Positions 33,112-43,829 of a stretch of 64,000 bases of DNA are shown one piece after another (the first letter of the stretch is position 1; the number at the start of each line of letters is the position of its first letter). The notes beneath the pieces were generated by a model. That model was not told the origin of the DNA. It did not search any database and was given only the letters and a program-made list of their open reading frames with translations. The DNA is from Plasmopara viticola. Lineage: Eukaryota; Oomycota; Peronosporomycetes; Peronosporales; Peronosporaceae. The stretch is from positions 1,612,001-1,676,000 of the forward strand of contig MBPM02000006.1 in the NCBI GenBank assembly GCA_001695595.3, given 5' to 3'. Both the position numbers and the translations under genes were made by a program.

Positions 33112-36100
33112 ATGAGCACGATCCAGGCATCAACTGGGCTACAGGGGGTATGTCTTCTCATATCACGGACCACCATGCGGCATTCAATATCCGGCCAGAA
33201 GAGCTGCTGGACAACGCAAGGATCGCATGAATCAAAGCCGCGTGAATTTGATTCCTATCGGTCACACCGCGTCCCTCAAGGAATGACGCAGCTAAAATTT
33301 CTCGATAGATCCTCTAAATGTTGCCTCGCGGCAAAGACATTGAAGCTGCCTTTGTCGTCAACCCACATGATTCTGAAAAGGCTGAGTAACTGAAACTGCT
33401 TACAAAGAATACGGCGTACAAAACGCTACGCATGCATGCTGACAAATCACTTCGCTTAGAGCTTACTAGCCAGACAACTCTAGTATGGAAAGGCATTAAG
33501 GTTTTTTTTAAGAAGCCTGGTACCAAGTCCGTATGCGTCAAACATAACGCCACAACTTTGTACAGCGCAGGACACTTCAAAAATGAAATGAAGAGACGAT
33601 TCAAATAGACAGGCATTATTTGACGCCATGTCTGGAACTTATTGCTTTTCGTGCATGGTCCTATTTTGTGGTCATCGGCACTATTAATTTCGAGAAACGG
33701 GTATCCCTTTTGCCATTTGGTAAATTAACGCTAGAGGAAGGATGCTTGAAAAAAATGTACACCAGGTGGTAGAGGTTGCTGTAAAGCGTTTGAGTGGATT
33801 AGAGAAGAGACAATCGCAGCGCGAACGGTACTCGACTAGCCTAGTACATTCAGCAGAGTGCTGTGGTGTTCGTCCATCTGGGTGTGAGAGCAGTTTTAAG
33901 CATGTTTTTGTATTAATCTATTATTAACCAGATTTTACTGTATTGACTTTACTTGACCTACGTTATAAAACAAATGTACTCCACAAAACGCTTCACAAGT
34001 TCGGCTTTGTGTTGACTCACACCGCTGCACTAAGGCTCATTAATTGTTCAACTAATTATCAGTGATTTCCCCGGCATAATTAATTATGCCTCCTTACTGT
34101 ATTATTTCATCACAATTACGGTATTACAGATTTCGCACATTGCTTATTGTTGAAAGAGCTAGGTTAAAGCACTTTAACGGCTTTATGACTTTGTCAGCAC
34201 ATCAACGGCCTTGAAAACTCTTTTTGGAAGAACAATGTTATGACAAAGAATAAATTTGTTTTACGGTTAAATATTTTCGTGCAAGAACATTTACAGCTTA
34301 ATGATTAACTTTAATCGTATGAAGAGCCTCCTAGTCGCTTGTGTACTCTTATGTCATGTATGCTAAATATGCATTGTTTTACTCCAACAGCGAAAGCCGG
34401 GGTGCGTCTTGCCGATCTTGCAGAAAGTCTTGCAAGATTCGAGGGACGTGGTGAGGATGAACCCGACAAGTGTTCACGCAAAGTAAAGGTGTCGCAGACC
34501 GCGTTCCAGCTTTAGACCCGTGAGCTCAAACGGTGTAAGAAACAGCAACTTTGTCTCAAGTTGTTAAGGTGCCAGCTCTACGTGAATGTACATCAAGCCT
34601 AAATGACTTTGTCGGACGGTGAGGTATCTTAGACATGTCAGAATGCCTTGTGCCACAGCCGAAGAAATAAATGGAGCGCTTCTTCGGCACTACAGTATAT
34701 GTCTTAAGGATCTGTAAGGACAATTCAGTTGCACGACCACTCAAGGACAGTATCCGTCATAGAAAGCGATTGAACTTCCGGACGATCAACTACGCTGCTT
34801 CACCGAAATCAAGCGTCGTTTGGCGCTTTCACAACTTCTAAGTCTTTAGGACTTTTCAAACGCTTTGGTATACAAATGGACGCCTCAAAAATTGCGGTCA
34901 GGGGACACTTGTGATAATAGAATGAATATTAAGGACATCCAATTGCTTTCACTGGTCGGGAGGTAAAACAAGCCGAACTTTAGTACCCTGTTCGTGAGCA
35001 AAAGTTACTTAAAATCATGCATGCACCGAATTTGTGGGGTGTGAATTTTCGCGATCGACCATATACGATAGAAACTGATCACAAAAGTTTCAAAATGATC
35101 CTGACGGAGAGGACTACAAATCACAGAGTAGCTCGAAGGTTTAATTTGCACCGTGGCTGATGAGTTGTCATGCGTTCAGATTTCGAAGTGAAGCTACTCA
35201 AGTTAGCTTGAAAGAGCTACTGGAAGCGGCTGAGAATCGTGACATCGTGGCGACAAACAGGACGAACAAGGGTACAGTTGCTCAATCCACAAAGACAATG
35301 TGCTCGTGGAATAACGATCTACAGTACAACATTCAGATGTCTTAAAGAAGGTGATGTGCCAAAGTAGTTATCGCAGATTGGCATTATGTATTGCCAATTT
35401 GGCAGAGATGAGACCTAAGACTGTATATTCACGACGACGAAGAGCCGAATCAAGCGTACTCCGTAAAATAAGATTCTGTATCGGCAGGCCCTCAGAAATT
35501 AACGAGCCTATCTGACTGTGTGCGAAAGTATTACTGGCCAGAAATAACGAAGTGTATCTAGCACTATGTCAGGAATAGCGAAATGTGTCAGGACTTCAAG
35601 GCTGAAAGTCTTAACATCCAATGTTACATTAGTCTCTGAATACTCCAAGAGGCAGATAGTTCGACATTTTGATGAACTTTAACGTCTCTTTGCCGGGATT
35701 CAAATGTATTTCTATTGCCGTCGAGATGCTTGTTGATCACTTTATCAAAGGGATTATGTTCATCTTTACGAATGGAACGAGCGATATGCAGAAATTGCAA
35801 AGGTCTTCATTCGAAGGACCATTGCGTGCTAAAGACCATCGTATCCGATCGAGATATCAAAATCGCATCAAAGCCATGGCACGCGGCCGTGCCTGCTGCG
35901 AGAACACAAAGCAATTAGCTTCGGCTATTGGTCCACAAGTAAATGGACAAACGGAAAAATTACCTCCGAGGTGTCGTCGACCCAGCCTTTATAATGATTG
36001 GGACAATGTTCTATATTTGGCTTCGATAGCCTCTAATCGACACGTACACTCTACACTTACAATGTCGAAGTGGATCTAGAAAATGTTCCTTATATGCTGG

Positions 36101-36130
36101 ATGCTGTGACATCTATTTTTGTAGGAAAAA
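33112..36130 (+). pseudogene. Decayed Ty3/gypsy gag-pol remnant
   Basis: The pieces are in polyprotein order. MLPRGKDIEAAFVVNPHD then KAE (about 33320-33385) is a spacer segment also present at 46883 on the minus strand. LRCFTEIKRRLALS and IQMDASKIAV (about 34795-34900) fit the RT/RNase H junction. Beyond that, YPVREQxLLxIMHA- and ETDHKS-like RNase H blocks lie at about 34980-35090. VSLKELLEAAENRDIV is near 35190, and LYRQALREI near 35480. The integrase has VSDRDIKIASKPWH and GPQVNGQTEK (about 35845-35960), followed by RGVVDPAF. Many stops and frameshifts. No LTRs recognised. Confidence 0.78.
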
Positions 36131-39100
36131 ATGAGCACAAGAGTCTTAAGTTAATTAAATACTCGCACAGGACCGGATAAGCGAAGCACAAGAGCCTATG
36201 AAGTCTGTTTAATAATTGAGAGCCTGCTTGCTGATGTCAATAGTAGACCATACTGAGATAGACGGTCAGACGAGAAGGTTTTAGAATTTTTACGCCCAAA
36301 GACGATGCACAATAAGTGCATTTGGGATTTCCAGTTGTGAGTAGACGCATTATGTTTGTATTGAGTGAAAACTAAAAAACTACTCATGCACATACGTTTA
36401 TATATAAACAGGCTTAGGCACCATAGGATAAATACAAATGCTAATGCAATAAGTGAAAGACAGGCTTAGATTCTTTGTCTTTGACCAAGAAAAGTCTTTA
36501 ATAAAAACAATTATTAGACTAAGTGCAAAGTAGTCACAAGGGAAAAAATGGAATTGCATTCGTCCAATATATATATATATATATATTTATATAAAAATTG
36601 GAGGACAAGTTCGTTCTGTTCGATAAAAGGGGTGAGTATAATTTGATACAACTCGAAAGAGAAAAGTTGTTCTTTGCAAAAGCATTGAAGTATCGTTTTA
36701 CCAGAGCATCCACGGCCCCTGATATTAATGTGGTTGGCGTTCATCTTTAGAGGATGTCAACGCCCGCGAGAAAAAATTGTAGGGCATTGTATAGAACTTC
36801 CAAGTGTCCGAACACTTAACCAATAACATCTCCGAATACTGTATCCACGCAAATGTGCAGACAAGGCGCGTATGAATAGCTATACGGTGGTTGATAGTGC
36901 CGTCGTGTTAGTATGGAGAGTGAAGAGCCAAATATCTAACGCGCTTTGTGCAAGTTGTCAAGCTTGGACCTCGTTCCAAATGGTAATTCCAGTAGATGCA
37001 TTTCGAGTCTTTTCTTCTAAACGACGAGGATACAAAGTGCAATGAACTTTGGGAAGCATTAATACTTTCATTGGCAATTTAAGCTTAAAGAGCTATCTAC
37101 TTTAATTTGGTAGCTTTGCATGTACAACTTGTTGGCTAAGTATGTGAGGATCCGTGAGACCTAACGGGGGATTAACCCCTAGACTCAAGCGACGATTTAA
37201 CAGATTCTGATAGTAACGGCAAATTTACAAGCCTTAGCTTTGTCCATGTATGATTGCCAATATGAGTAGTGTTTGTGTGATGCCTGCAAAATGTTGCACC
37301 TGTTCTAGCATTTATACAAAAAAAACATTGAGAATGGATATAATACAGGTGTATATATCGTGGCTTCAGACACAATGATCTCGGATAGAGATTCATGCAA
37401 TACGCTTGTCAATTGCTTCTCTAATCCAAGCTGTCGCAAACAGCAGACCGTTTATATTGACACAAAGGATCCACCTTGCTCTTGGAGTCACAATGTAAAC
37501 TATATGCGCTACAAAAAAATTATCAAGACACACATAATTCCGAGACAAGTAAAGGAACTGCTTCATTGACTCCATTCTTCCCAGGCCTATACATTAAGAC
37601 CAATTTTCTTACGGTCATAATTGTTTGACTTCTGCCTCATATTTAGCAAGGCAAGTAATGCGATAGCATTTGCTCCAGACGTAGGCTTATAACAAACTAA
37701 TAAATCATATTCTAAAGTAAAATAGAGTGCTGCTGAATTCTACATTTTACCGCTACCTAGAGAAAGATCGGTATCTAAAAACAAAATCAAACATATTCTC
37801 GTAGTATTATACGATCCTGGAAAGACACGAATCAACGCACACTATCAACCTACCCGAAGCAAAGTCGGCGCACACAAAATTTATTGTGAAACAGGTGTTA
37901 TGGCCCTCATACTCCGAGTCCTACGTGAAGATTGTGCTGTCACCATCGCTTATTCATTGTAACATTGCCATGCTCGAACTTGCGAAAAGGCATGTACGGG
38001 TTGACTAGCTTTTTTCGTTGCCGGACATTAGGCTACGGCCATGATGCTGTGCACTTTTAAGCGACTAGCCGAACCTGGAGCTCACTACGCAAACTCATCG
38101 CAGCTAAAACATATTGCGCTGAAACGCGCGGCAGTCGTCTAGACTTTGTGAAGCTCACCATCTTTTATCAAATAACTTGAAGGGTCAGGGCTTGCCGGAT
38201 GTTTTTACCTGACACCTCGAGAGAAACCAAAAGCGTGTACATCAAATCGTGCATTTCGCAGAGATATGGTCGCAAAAGTTATTGACTCTCTATTAAAGGC
38301 GAACAGCTAAGGCTTTTTTGCCGCCAATTTCTACGTAGAGTTTTTTGCGTGACGAAAAGCGGTAGGCACACGCTCCTCGACCGTGTAAAACAGTGACATT
38401 TACAAGTCTTCATTGCCTATTGGTCAGCATGCCATTTTTGTTTCACCACTTACGATAAAGGCGTAATCTTCGTGGAGGTGCAGTCTTCTTTGCAAATGCT
38501 GCTTTTGCCCCTCAAGCGGAAATTTCGGCCAGAGCAGCTGAGCCTTCGACAAGAGTTTGTATATATACGCTTTGCAAGTGCGGTAGACCAGAAGTCGGGT
38601 GTATTTGAAGTTCGAAAAGTGCAAGTGCGCTCTGTCCTACACCAAGGGCCCCATTTTGTTGGACTTCAATCAGCTTAGGTCTCCTTCTATCTATGGGGTG
38701 AACTCCACAATTAATAATTTTGTACCGGTATGCTCAAAGATGTTGAATCTACCTGAAAGTCCATATTAATTTTGACCTTTACACAAAGTTTGCAAGTTCC
38801 TTCAATGTGCTTTGGAGCTGCGGTAGCTCTTTGCTTTAAAGAGGCGTTAGTATGGATTTTTGACTTTTTCTAAGCTTAGATAACCAAAGATTACTATGCA
38901 AGACCTAACATTTGTTTTTATATTAAGAGCATCACTTGCACGATCAATTAGTGTGACAAACCGTGAACCTCATCCAGCGACTCAGACGACGACGCGCCTT
39001 TTCTAATAGGTCTACACAAGCAGATCACAAAACAAGTTTAACTATAACATGTTGAATCTCGTATGCACGCACGCCAGCTCCAGAGAGTCAGTAAATTTAC

Positions 39101-40203
39101 TTGAGCAAAACCTAGCACCCGTGCCAAAATTATCGTGCGTGCTATAGAGCGTACAGCCAAGCTACGTCCTTCGGCTCGAGTCATTTCCTAAGTAAACATT
39201 TTTTAATCAGCCAAAGTTTGTTGCTCCGAATCGACTTACTATCACTAAAATTTATGCGTAGATCACATGTGTACGTACAATGATAGATATGGAGCCTTTA
39301 CCTAGGCATAGACTGAGTGCAGGTAAATCCCACTAAGCTATGGAAGTAGCCCCTACCGTATCGTACTGTCGTTTAACAATATCTTCTGGTTGTCCCGGCG
39401 TTGCCAAACACTAGTTTTTTTCAGCGACAAGTGAAGATCTAAGTAGAAACGTCACTAAGTGTCTTAGACAATACACCGCACGGTGTCTTTGTGACAGCGC
39501 TTACCGACAAATATCATCGGCCACATACTTGCGATAGACGACACATCGTCTCATAAGAATGCAGCAAGTCTCAGATGGCACGAAAACATCGTTAATCTCT
39601 CACACTGCACAGTGTAATCAAATGGTTCCGTACATCATTCGAAGTTAAAAACGCGCTACGAACTTTCTAACAATCGTTCGATCTCGCATTGTCGTCAATC
39701 ATGTACCGGCTGAGCTGAACCATAATTGAGTACCTTACCATAAAGATGTATTTCGCTTCGCTCCAACGAGGTAAAAGCACAAAACAGTCATGCAGATCTT
39801 ATCATTCAGGTCATTTTTCCAGATCTATGAGTTTTGTCATAAATGTCTGTTAAAGACCTAATAGCGCTGAGAAAGTGCCAAATCCAGTTACTTTTTTTTA
39901 GCTGTGGTACGCATGAATCAGATGAGCTTCCATTTGCTACCTATCTCGATGGAAAACGAGCATCCTCAACGTTTTCTTGGCTATTGTCGCGCCTTTTACA
40001 TTTTTAAACAAGGTACCGGTGGCGTTCGTGCAACTTGAGCTCTACAAATTGAAAGATGGAGTTTTGTAGCCATCACGCTATTAGTATTGACGCGGAAGTG
40101 GCTTTTACTCTATCACCGATAAAAGGTAGTTAAAAAAATATTGTTGATTGTACGACCATATCTTTTGGTACCACCTTTATACAACGTTGCGAGCCCAAGC
40201 GCC
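36131..40203. other. Gene-poor AT-rich region
   Basis: About 4 kb with no convincing gene. It contains an (AT)n microsatellite near 36566-36590. Around 37360-37400 a short frame with MISDRDSC may be a scrap of gypsy integrase but is too short to call. The last few hundred bases before 40204 should hold the promoter of the dehydrogenase gene. Confidence 0.5.
36566..36592. repeat. (AT)n microsatellite
   Basis: Run of ta/at dinucleotides, slightly interrupted (…tatatatatatttatata), in gene-poor spacer. Confidence 0.8.
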
Positions 40204-41055
40204 ATGTTCGAATGGATCTGGCCGCAAAAGTCTGTAAAAGGGGACGTCGTCGTCATAACCGGCGGCGCCATGGGAATCGGGCGTTTCATGGCGCTCCGCT
40301 TTGCATCGTTAGGCGCCGTTGTAATCGTCTGGGACCTGCACTCGGACTTGGGTCTGGAACTGGCACAAGAGATTAAAGCTCTAGGCGGCAAAGGTCATTT
40401 CTACAAGGTGGACGTGACAGACCGAGTGCAGGTGTACGCCACGGGCTGCAAAGTGCTCGAGAAGTTCAAGTCCGTCGACATTCTCATCAACAACGCCGGC
40501 ATCGTCGGTGGCCATTCTCTACTGGAGTCTTCGGACACAATGATTGAACGCACATTTGCTGTAAATGCCACATCGCACTTTTGGACCATCAAAACCTTTT
40601 TGCCAATGATGAAAGTGCGAAACAAGGGCCACATCGTATCGATTGCCAGTGCCGCGGGCATTTTTGGATCTCCAGGGATGGTCGACTACGGAGCCAGCAA
40701 GGCTGCAGCCATTGGATTAATGGTCAGTCTACGACAGGAGCTACACGCCGCGGGGCTCTTTCGAGTACACACGACGGTCGTGTGTCCGGGATTTATCAAG
40801 ACAGGGATGTTTGAAGGGGTGACGCCTCCATTTTACACAAGATGGTTATCGCCCGAGTACATTGCAGACCAGATTGTGAGGGCCGTGCGGAGGAACCAGT
40901 GGCGCGTGCTCTTGCCGTCAATCCTGAGACCTCTGGAGGTTGTTGCCACGATCATGCCCATGTGGTTCGTTGACTGGTTTATTCGTATAACAAAAACATC
41001 GCAGACGATGAAAAGTTTTAAGCAAACACGCAGACACGCAATCAAGGATGAGTAG
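40204..41055 (+). CDS. Short-chain dehydrogenase/reductase (RDH10/17-beta-HSD11-like)
   Basis: The protein has 283 residues. It has a Rossmann-fold NAD(P)-binding site TGGAMGIG (19-26), the NNAG motif (96-99), catalytic Ser near 149 (SIASAAGIFG) and YGASK (Tyr 162, Lys 166), then CPGFIKTGMFEG. An aspartate at the end of strand 2 (IVWDLHSD) favours NAD+. The sequence after the core (RPLEVVATIMPMWFVDWFI) is hydrophobic and could sit on a membrane, as in the SDR16C group (retinol dehydrogenase 10, 17-beta-HSD 11/13) that oxidises lipid-like alcohols. The natural substrate is unknown. ATG 40204 is used; the open frame extends upstream without another ATG (LLIVRPYLLVPPLYN), so an unseen 5' exon with a membrane anchor is possible. 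It is followed 100 bp later by the PDZ-DUSP gene on the same strand. Confidence 0.9.
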   Translation: MFEWIWPQKSVKGDVVVITGGAMGIGRFMALRFASLGAVVIVWDLHSDLGLELAQEIKALGGKGHFYKVDVTDRVQVYATGCKVLEKFKSVDILINNAGIVGGHSLLESSDTMIERTFAVNATSHFWTIKTFLPMMKVRNKGHIVSIASAAGIFGSPGMVDYGASKAAAIGLMVSLRQELHAAGLFRVHTTVVCPGFIKTGMFEGVTPPFYTRWLSPEYIADQIVRAVRRNQWRVLLPSILRPLEVVATIMPMWFVDWFIRITKTSQTMKSFKQTRRHAIKDE

Positions 41056-41155
41056 ATGGTTATATTAATGTCAATTTATTATTGTAACTCATCACTGAGG
41101 TGCTCGGATCTTTTAGAATCCCTCTCTTCAGTGACATTCCAGAACGTCAAGCGCG

Positions 41156-43075
41156 ATGGCACCCAGCGCTCGATGGCTGCTTGACGATAAACACCGTAGC
41201 CTGGTAACGGTGGAGGTGCCTCCGGGGGCCTTGAATGTGCAGATTGACAGTGACGACCTTGACCGTCCTGTGCTTAAAGGCTTGAAAAGTGCGTCACCCG
41301 AACCTTTGCAGCAACGTGGAGCCGCCGAGCTCAGTGGTCGCGTTCCTGTAGGAAGTATATTGATTGGAGTCAATGAGCTTGACTTTCTGCAGGCAAATTT
41401 AAGCTTTAAAGCCATAAAGGACGTGCTGCAAAAGTCAAGCCACTTGCCTCGTACACTTAAGTTTCACATACCCGTGGACCCAGAGAACAACGTGCCCTTA
41501 TGTCAATCATTTGCGCCAAGAGGAGGCCCACCCTTTCAAGAAGAAGATGAGGAAGAGAAAGAAGAGCCGGAAGATGTTGATAACGAGAAATCGATCGACG
41601 ACGTGCAGGCGTTAAAGACAGCAACGCGGCTGCTAGAGACGCAAGACTGTAGTGTGCCCATTACGCAACAGGAGGCTTTAAAAGGAGAATTGACATCTAC
41701 AAACAAGAAGGTTGAGGAGGATTTACTTTCTAAAAGTGACACATCGTCAGCTGGCGATCCGATATACGAAATTCACATGACGAAGAAGACGGTAGCGGCG
41801 TCTGTGGTGCAAGATCAAAGTGACAAAAGTGTGAGTCGAACCTTATCGGAAATCAAGTTGGATGCCTCAATGACAAGTGAGAGAACAATAACGTCTGTGC
41901 ACAAACCCGAGGAACAAAGTCGATTGTCAATACCAATTGACATTGTTCCTCGTTCACTGCCTGAAAGCCTATCGTTTAAAACGATGGCAAAGCTGGCTGA
42001 GACTCGCCATTTCGATAGCGATGACTCGAGTGATGAATCAGACGTGAGTGAAGAAAACTATCAACAAGCAACTAGTGGAGGTGGCAGCTGGGAACCTGGT
42101 AAAGTCAAGGCTATTTCTTCGGATACGTCGAGATTGTACCCTTCTAGTCATCCCGAAAAGCTCTCACCAGAAAAACCGCATCGTTCGTCGCTCGTGCAAC
42201 CGTCGATAGTGTCGAGTCAAACTGACCGCGACGTCTCTGAATATATTAAAGATGGCGTTAAGTACGTAACCGTTATTGCTCCACCTGGTCCGTTGGGTCT
42301 CAATCTCGATGGTGGTCGATTAGACTGCGCTGTTGTAATGGGATTTGTCCGGTTAAGTGACGGATCGAAAGGTGCATTGGAGCGCGCTGGATGTATTGTA
42401 CCTGGTTCGGTGATTGTGTGCATAAATGGAGAGGATGTTTCGCATTTCTCACTGACCAGAGTGGGTTCAAAAATCAGGGAACTGAGCCGTCTACACCGTA
42501 CACTAAAATTTCGTCTACCACTGAGCATTGAAGGAAAGCAACCTCATGATTTGCCGGAGTCAAGTGTCATGCAACGCCCTCAGACGTCTTTCTTAACAGA
42601 AGACCTCGACAAGCGCCGAAAACTCGAGCTGGCTCTGATCATGCATTACGACAAGGAAGTCTTGTCTCGCCGCGATTGCTGGTTCTGTATTAATGCAAAG
42701 TGGATGGCGCGATGGGCAGATTTCGTTTGTCGAGGTGGATCCGAGCCTGGGCCTATTGTGAACGAAACGCTTCTTAACAAAAATTGGCGCAAAAAGGTTG
42801 ACCATGATGCTCCAGGACGAGCTGATACAGCACGCGAAGGATTAATTCTTATGAAGGACTACCGCGTGGTAGTGCCGTTCGTTTGGTGTCTTTTGGCTGA
42901 GCTTCACGGTCTTGGTGAAGCCCCCTTGCTTGCGCGGCATCGTATGGACATTTATGCCGAAGCGCTGTGCGATGGAGAGATACGCAAAGTGCTTGAAGTC
43001 CCAACGCCAAAAGCAGTGGTCTTGGCGAATCACATGCGGGACAAGTGCCTTGTTCGCTCAAGCACGATTTGCTGA
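41156..43075 (+). CDS. PDZ-PDZ-DUSP domain protein
   Basis: The protein has 639 residues in one exon. Two related PDZ-like modules stand at about 15-105 (VTVEVPPGALNVQIDSDD, GSILIGVNELDF, RTLKFHIPV) and about 360-455 (VTVIAPPGPLGLNLDGGRL, GSVIVCINGEDVSHFS, RTLKFRLPL). They are joined by a long acidic, Ser-rich, probably disordered linker (EEDEEEKEEPEDVDNE; SDDSSDESDVSEENY). The C-terminal region (about 505-600) reads WFCINAKWMARWADFV, GSEPGPIVNETLL, LMKDYRVVVPFVWCLLAEL, HGLGEAPLLAR. This is the pattern of a DUSP domain (WxxxWxxYV, PGPI, DYxxVPxxxWxxL) known from ubiquitin-specific proteases. No USP catalytic Cys/His boxes are present, so it is not itself a protease; a scaffold role is inference. 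It starts 100 bp after the dehydrogenase stop. Confidence 0.85.
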   Translation: MAPSARWLLDDKHRSLVTVEVPPGALNVQIDSDDLDRPVLKGLKSASPEPLQQRGAAELSGRVPVGSILIGVNELDFLQANLSFKAIKDVLQKSSHLPRTLKFHIPVDPENNVPLCQSFAPRGGPPFQEEDEEEKEEPEDVDNEKSIDDVQALKTATRLLETQDCSVPITQQEALKGELTSTNKKVEEDLLSKSDTSSAGDPIYEIHMTKKTVAASVVQDQSDKSVSRTLSEIKLDASMTSERTITSVHKPEEQSRLSIPIDIVPRSLPESLSFKTMAKLAETRHFDSDDSSDESDVSEENYQQATSGGGSWEPGKVKAISSDTSRLYPSSHPEKLSPEKPHRSSLVQPSIVSSQTDRDVSEYIKDGVKYVTVIAPPGPLGLNLDGGRLDCAVVMGFVRLSDGSKGALERAGCIVPGSVIVCINGEDVSHFSLTRVGSKIRELSRLHRTLKFRLPLSIEGKQPHDLPESSVMQRPQTSFLTEDLDKRRKLELALIMHYDKEVLSRRDCWFCINAKWMARWADFVCRGGSEPGPIVNETLLNKNWRKKVDHDAPGRADTAREGLILMKDYRVVVPFVWCLLAELHGLGEAPLLARHRMDIYAEALCDGEIRKVLEVPTPKAVVLANHMRDKCLVRSSTIC

Positions 43076-43820
43076 TTGCCTTCCTCTTATTGTTCGTCAT
43101 ATTATAAAAGCAGCAAAGGGTTGTTCTTAAATAAAGTTATGTTTAGTGTGGCTGTCAGATATATAACGTTACGAGCATGTTTTTTCAATTGTCGATAGTA
43201 TGGATTATAGTGTCAGATAATTTATTTATATACTACATAATAGCCTATGCAACTAAAAAAATTTTTTTTACCTACGATTGACATCAGCAACGCCTGCATG
43301 TTGAAGAACGTATCCGAGAACACCCTTATCCAGATTGGCGTCACGCTCTCGTGTCTAATGCCATTCAACACGTCGATTAAAGAGCTGTCCAGTCAGTCTT
43401 AAATGCGTTTGAAGGAGAGCGTGACACCTCCAGAAACTCATTGTTCCCATTTGCTGACTTAGATCCAAACTTTAGAGGCACAGCAGTGACAATATATTAT
43501 CAACGGAAAGTGAAAAAGCACATTGTTGACAGCATTAGTCGGAGGCAAGTAAAATAGTTGCCCCAATCTGTGCAGTCATTTACTACTCTAGTGTTAATTG
43601 TGGCTATCAACAAAATGATCCGTATAGGACAGTTGGAAAGAAAATTTCTAGGAGGGTTGTCGAGTGAGGCTTCGATGGCGAGCGAGACGAAGTCAGCGAT
43701 GAGAAGTATGAATTGCTTAAGCAAATTGAGAAGTGATTTTCTATGGAGGGCTCTTACGGATCATTTTTTTAATTGAGTTAAACTGGTTGTTCTAGCCTTC
43801 TACTGCTACTATCTTAAGTC
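43076..43820. other. Intergenic, no gene seen
   Basis: AT-rich spacer after the PDZ-DUSP gene, with a possible poly(A) signal aataaa near 43130. Short unassigned frames only. Confidence 0.6.
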
Positions 43821-43829
43821 TAACCTTCT

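Noticed and set aside
37360..37569. Short frame with MISDRDSC, like a gypsy integrase core
   Set aside because: Only about six residues match and nothing downstream continues the integrase pattern.
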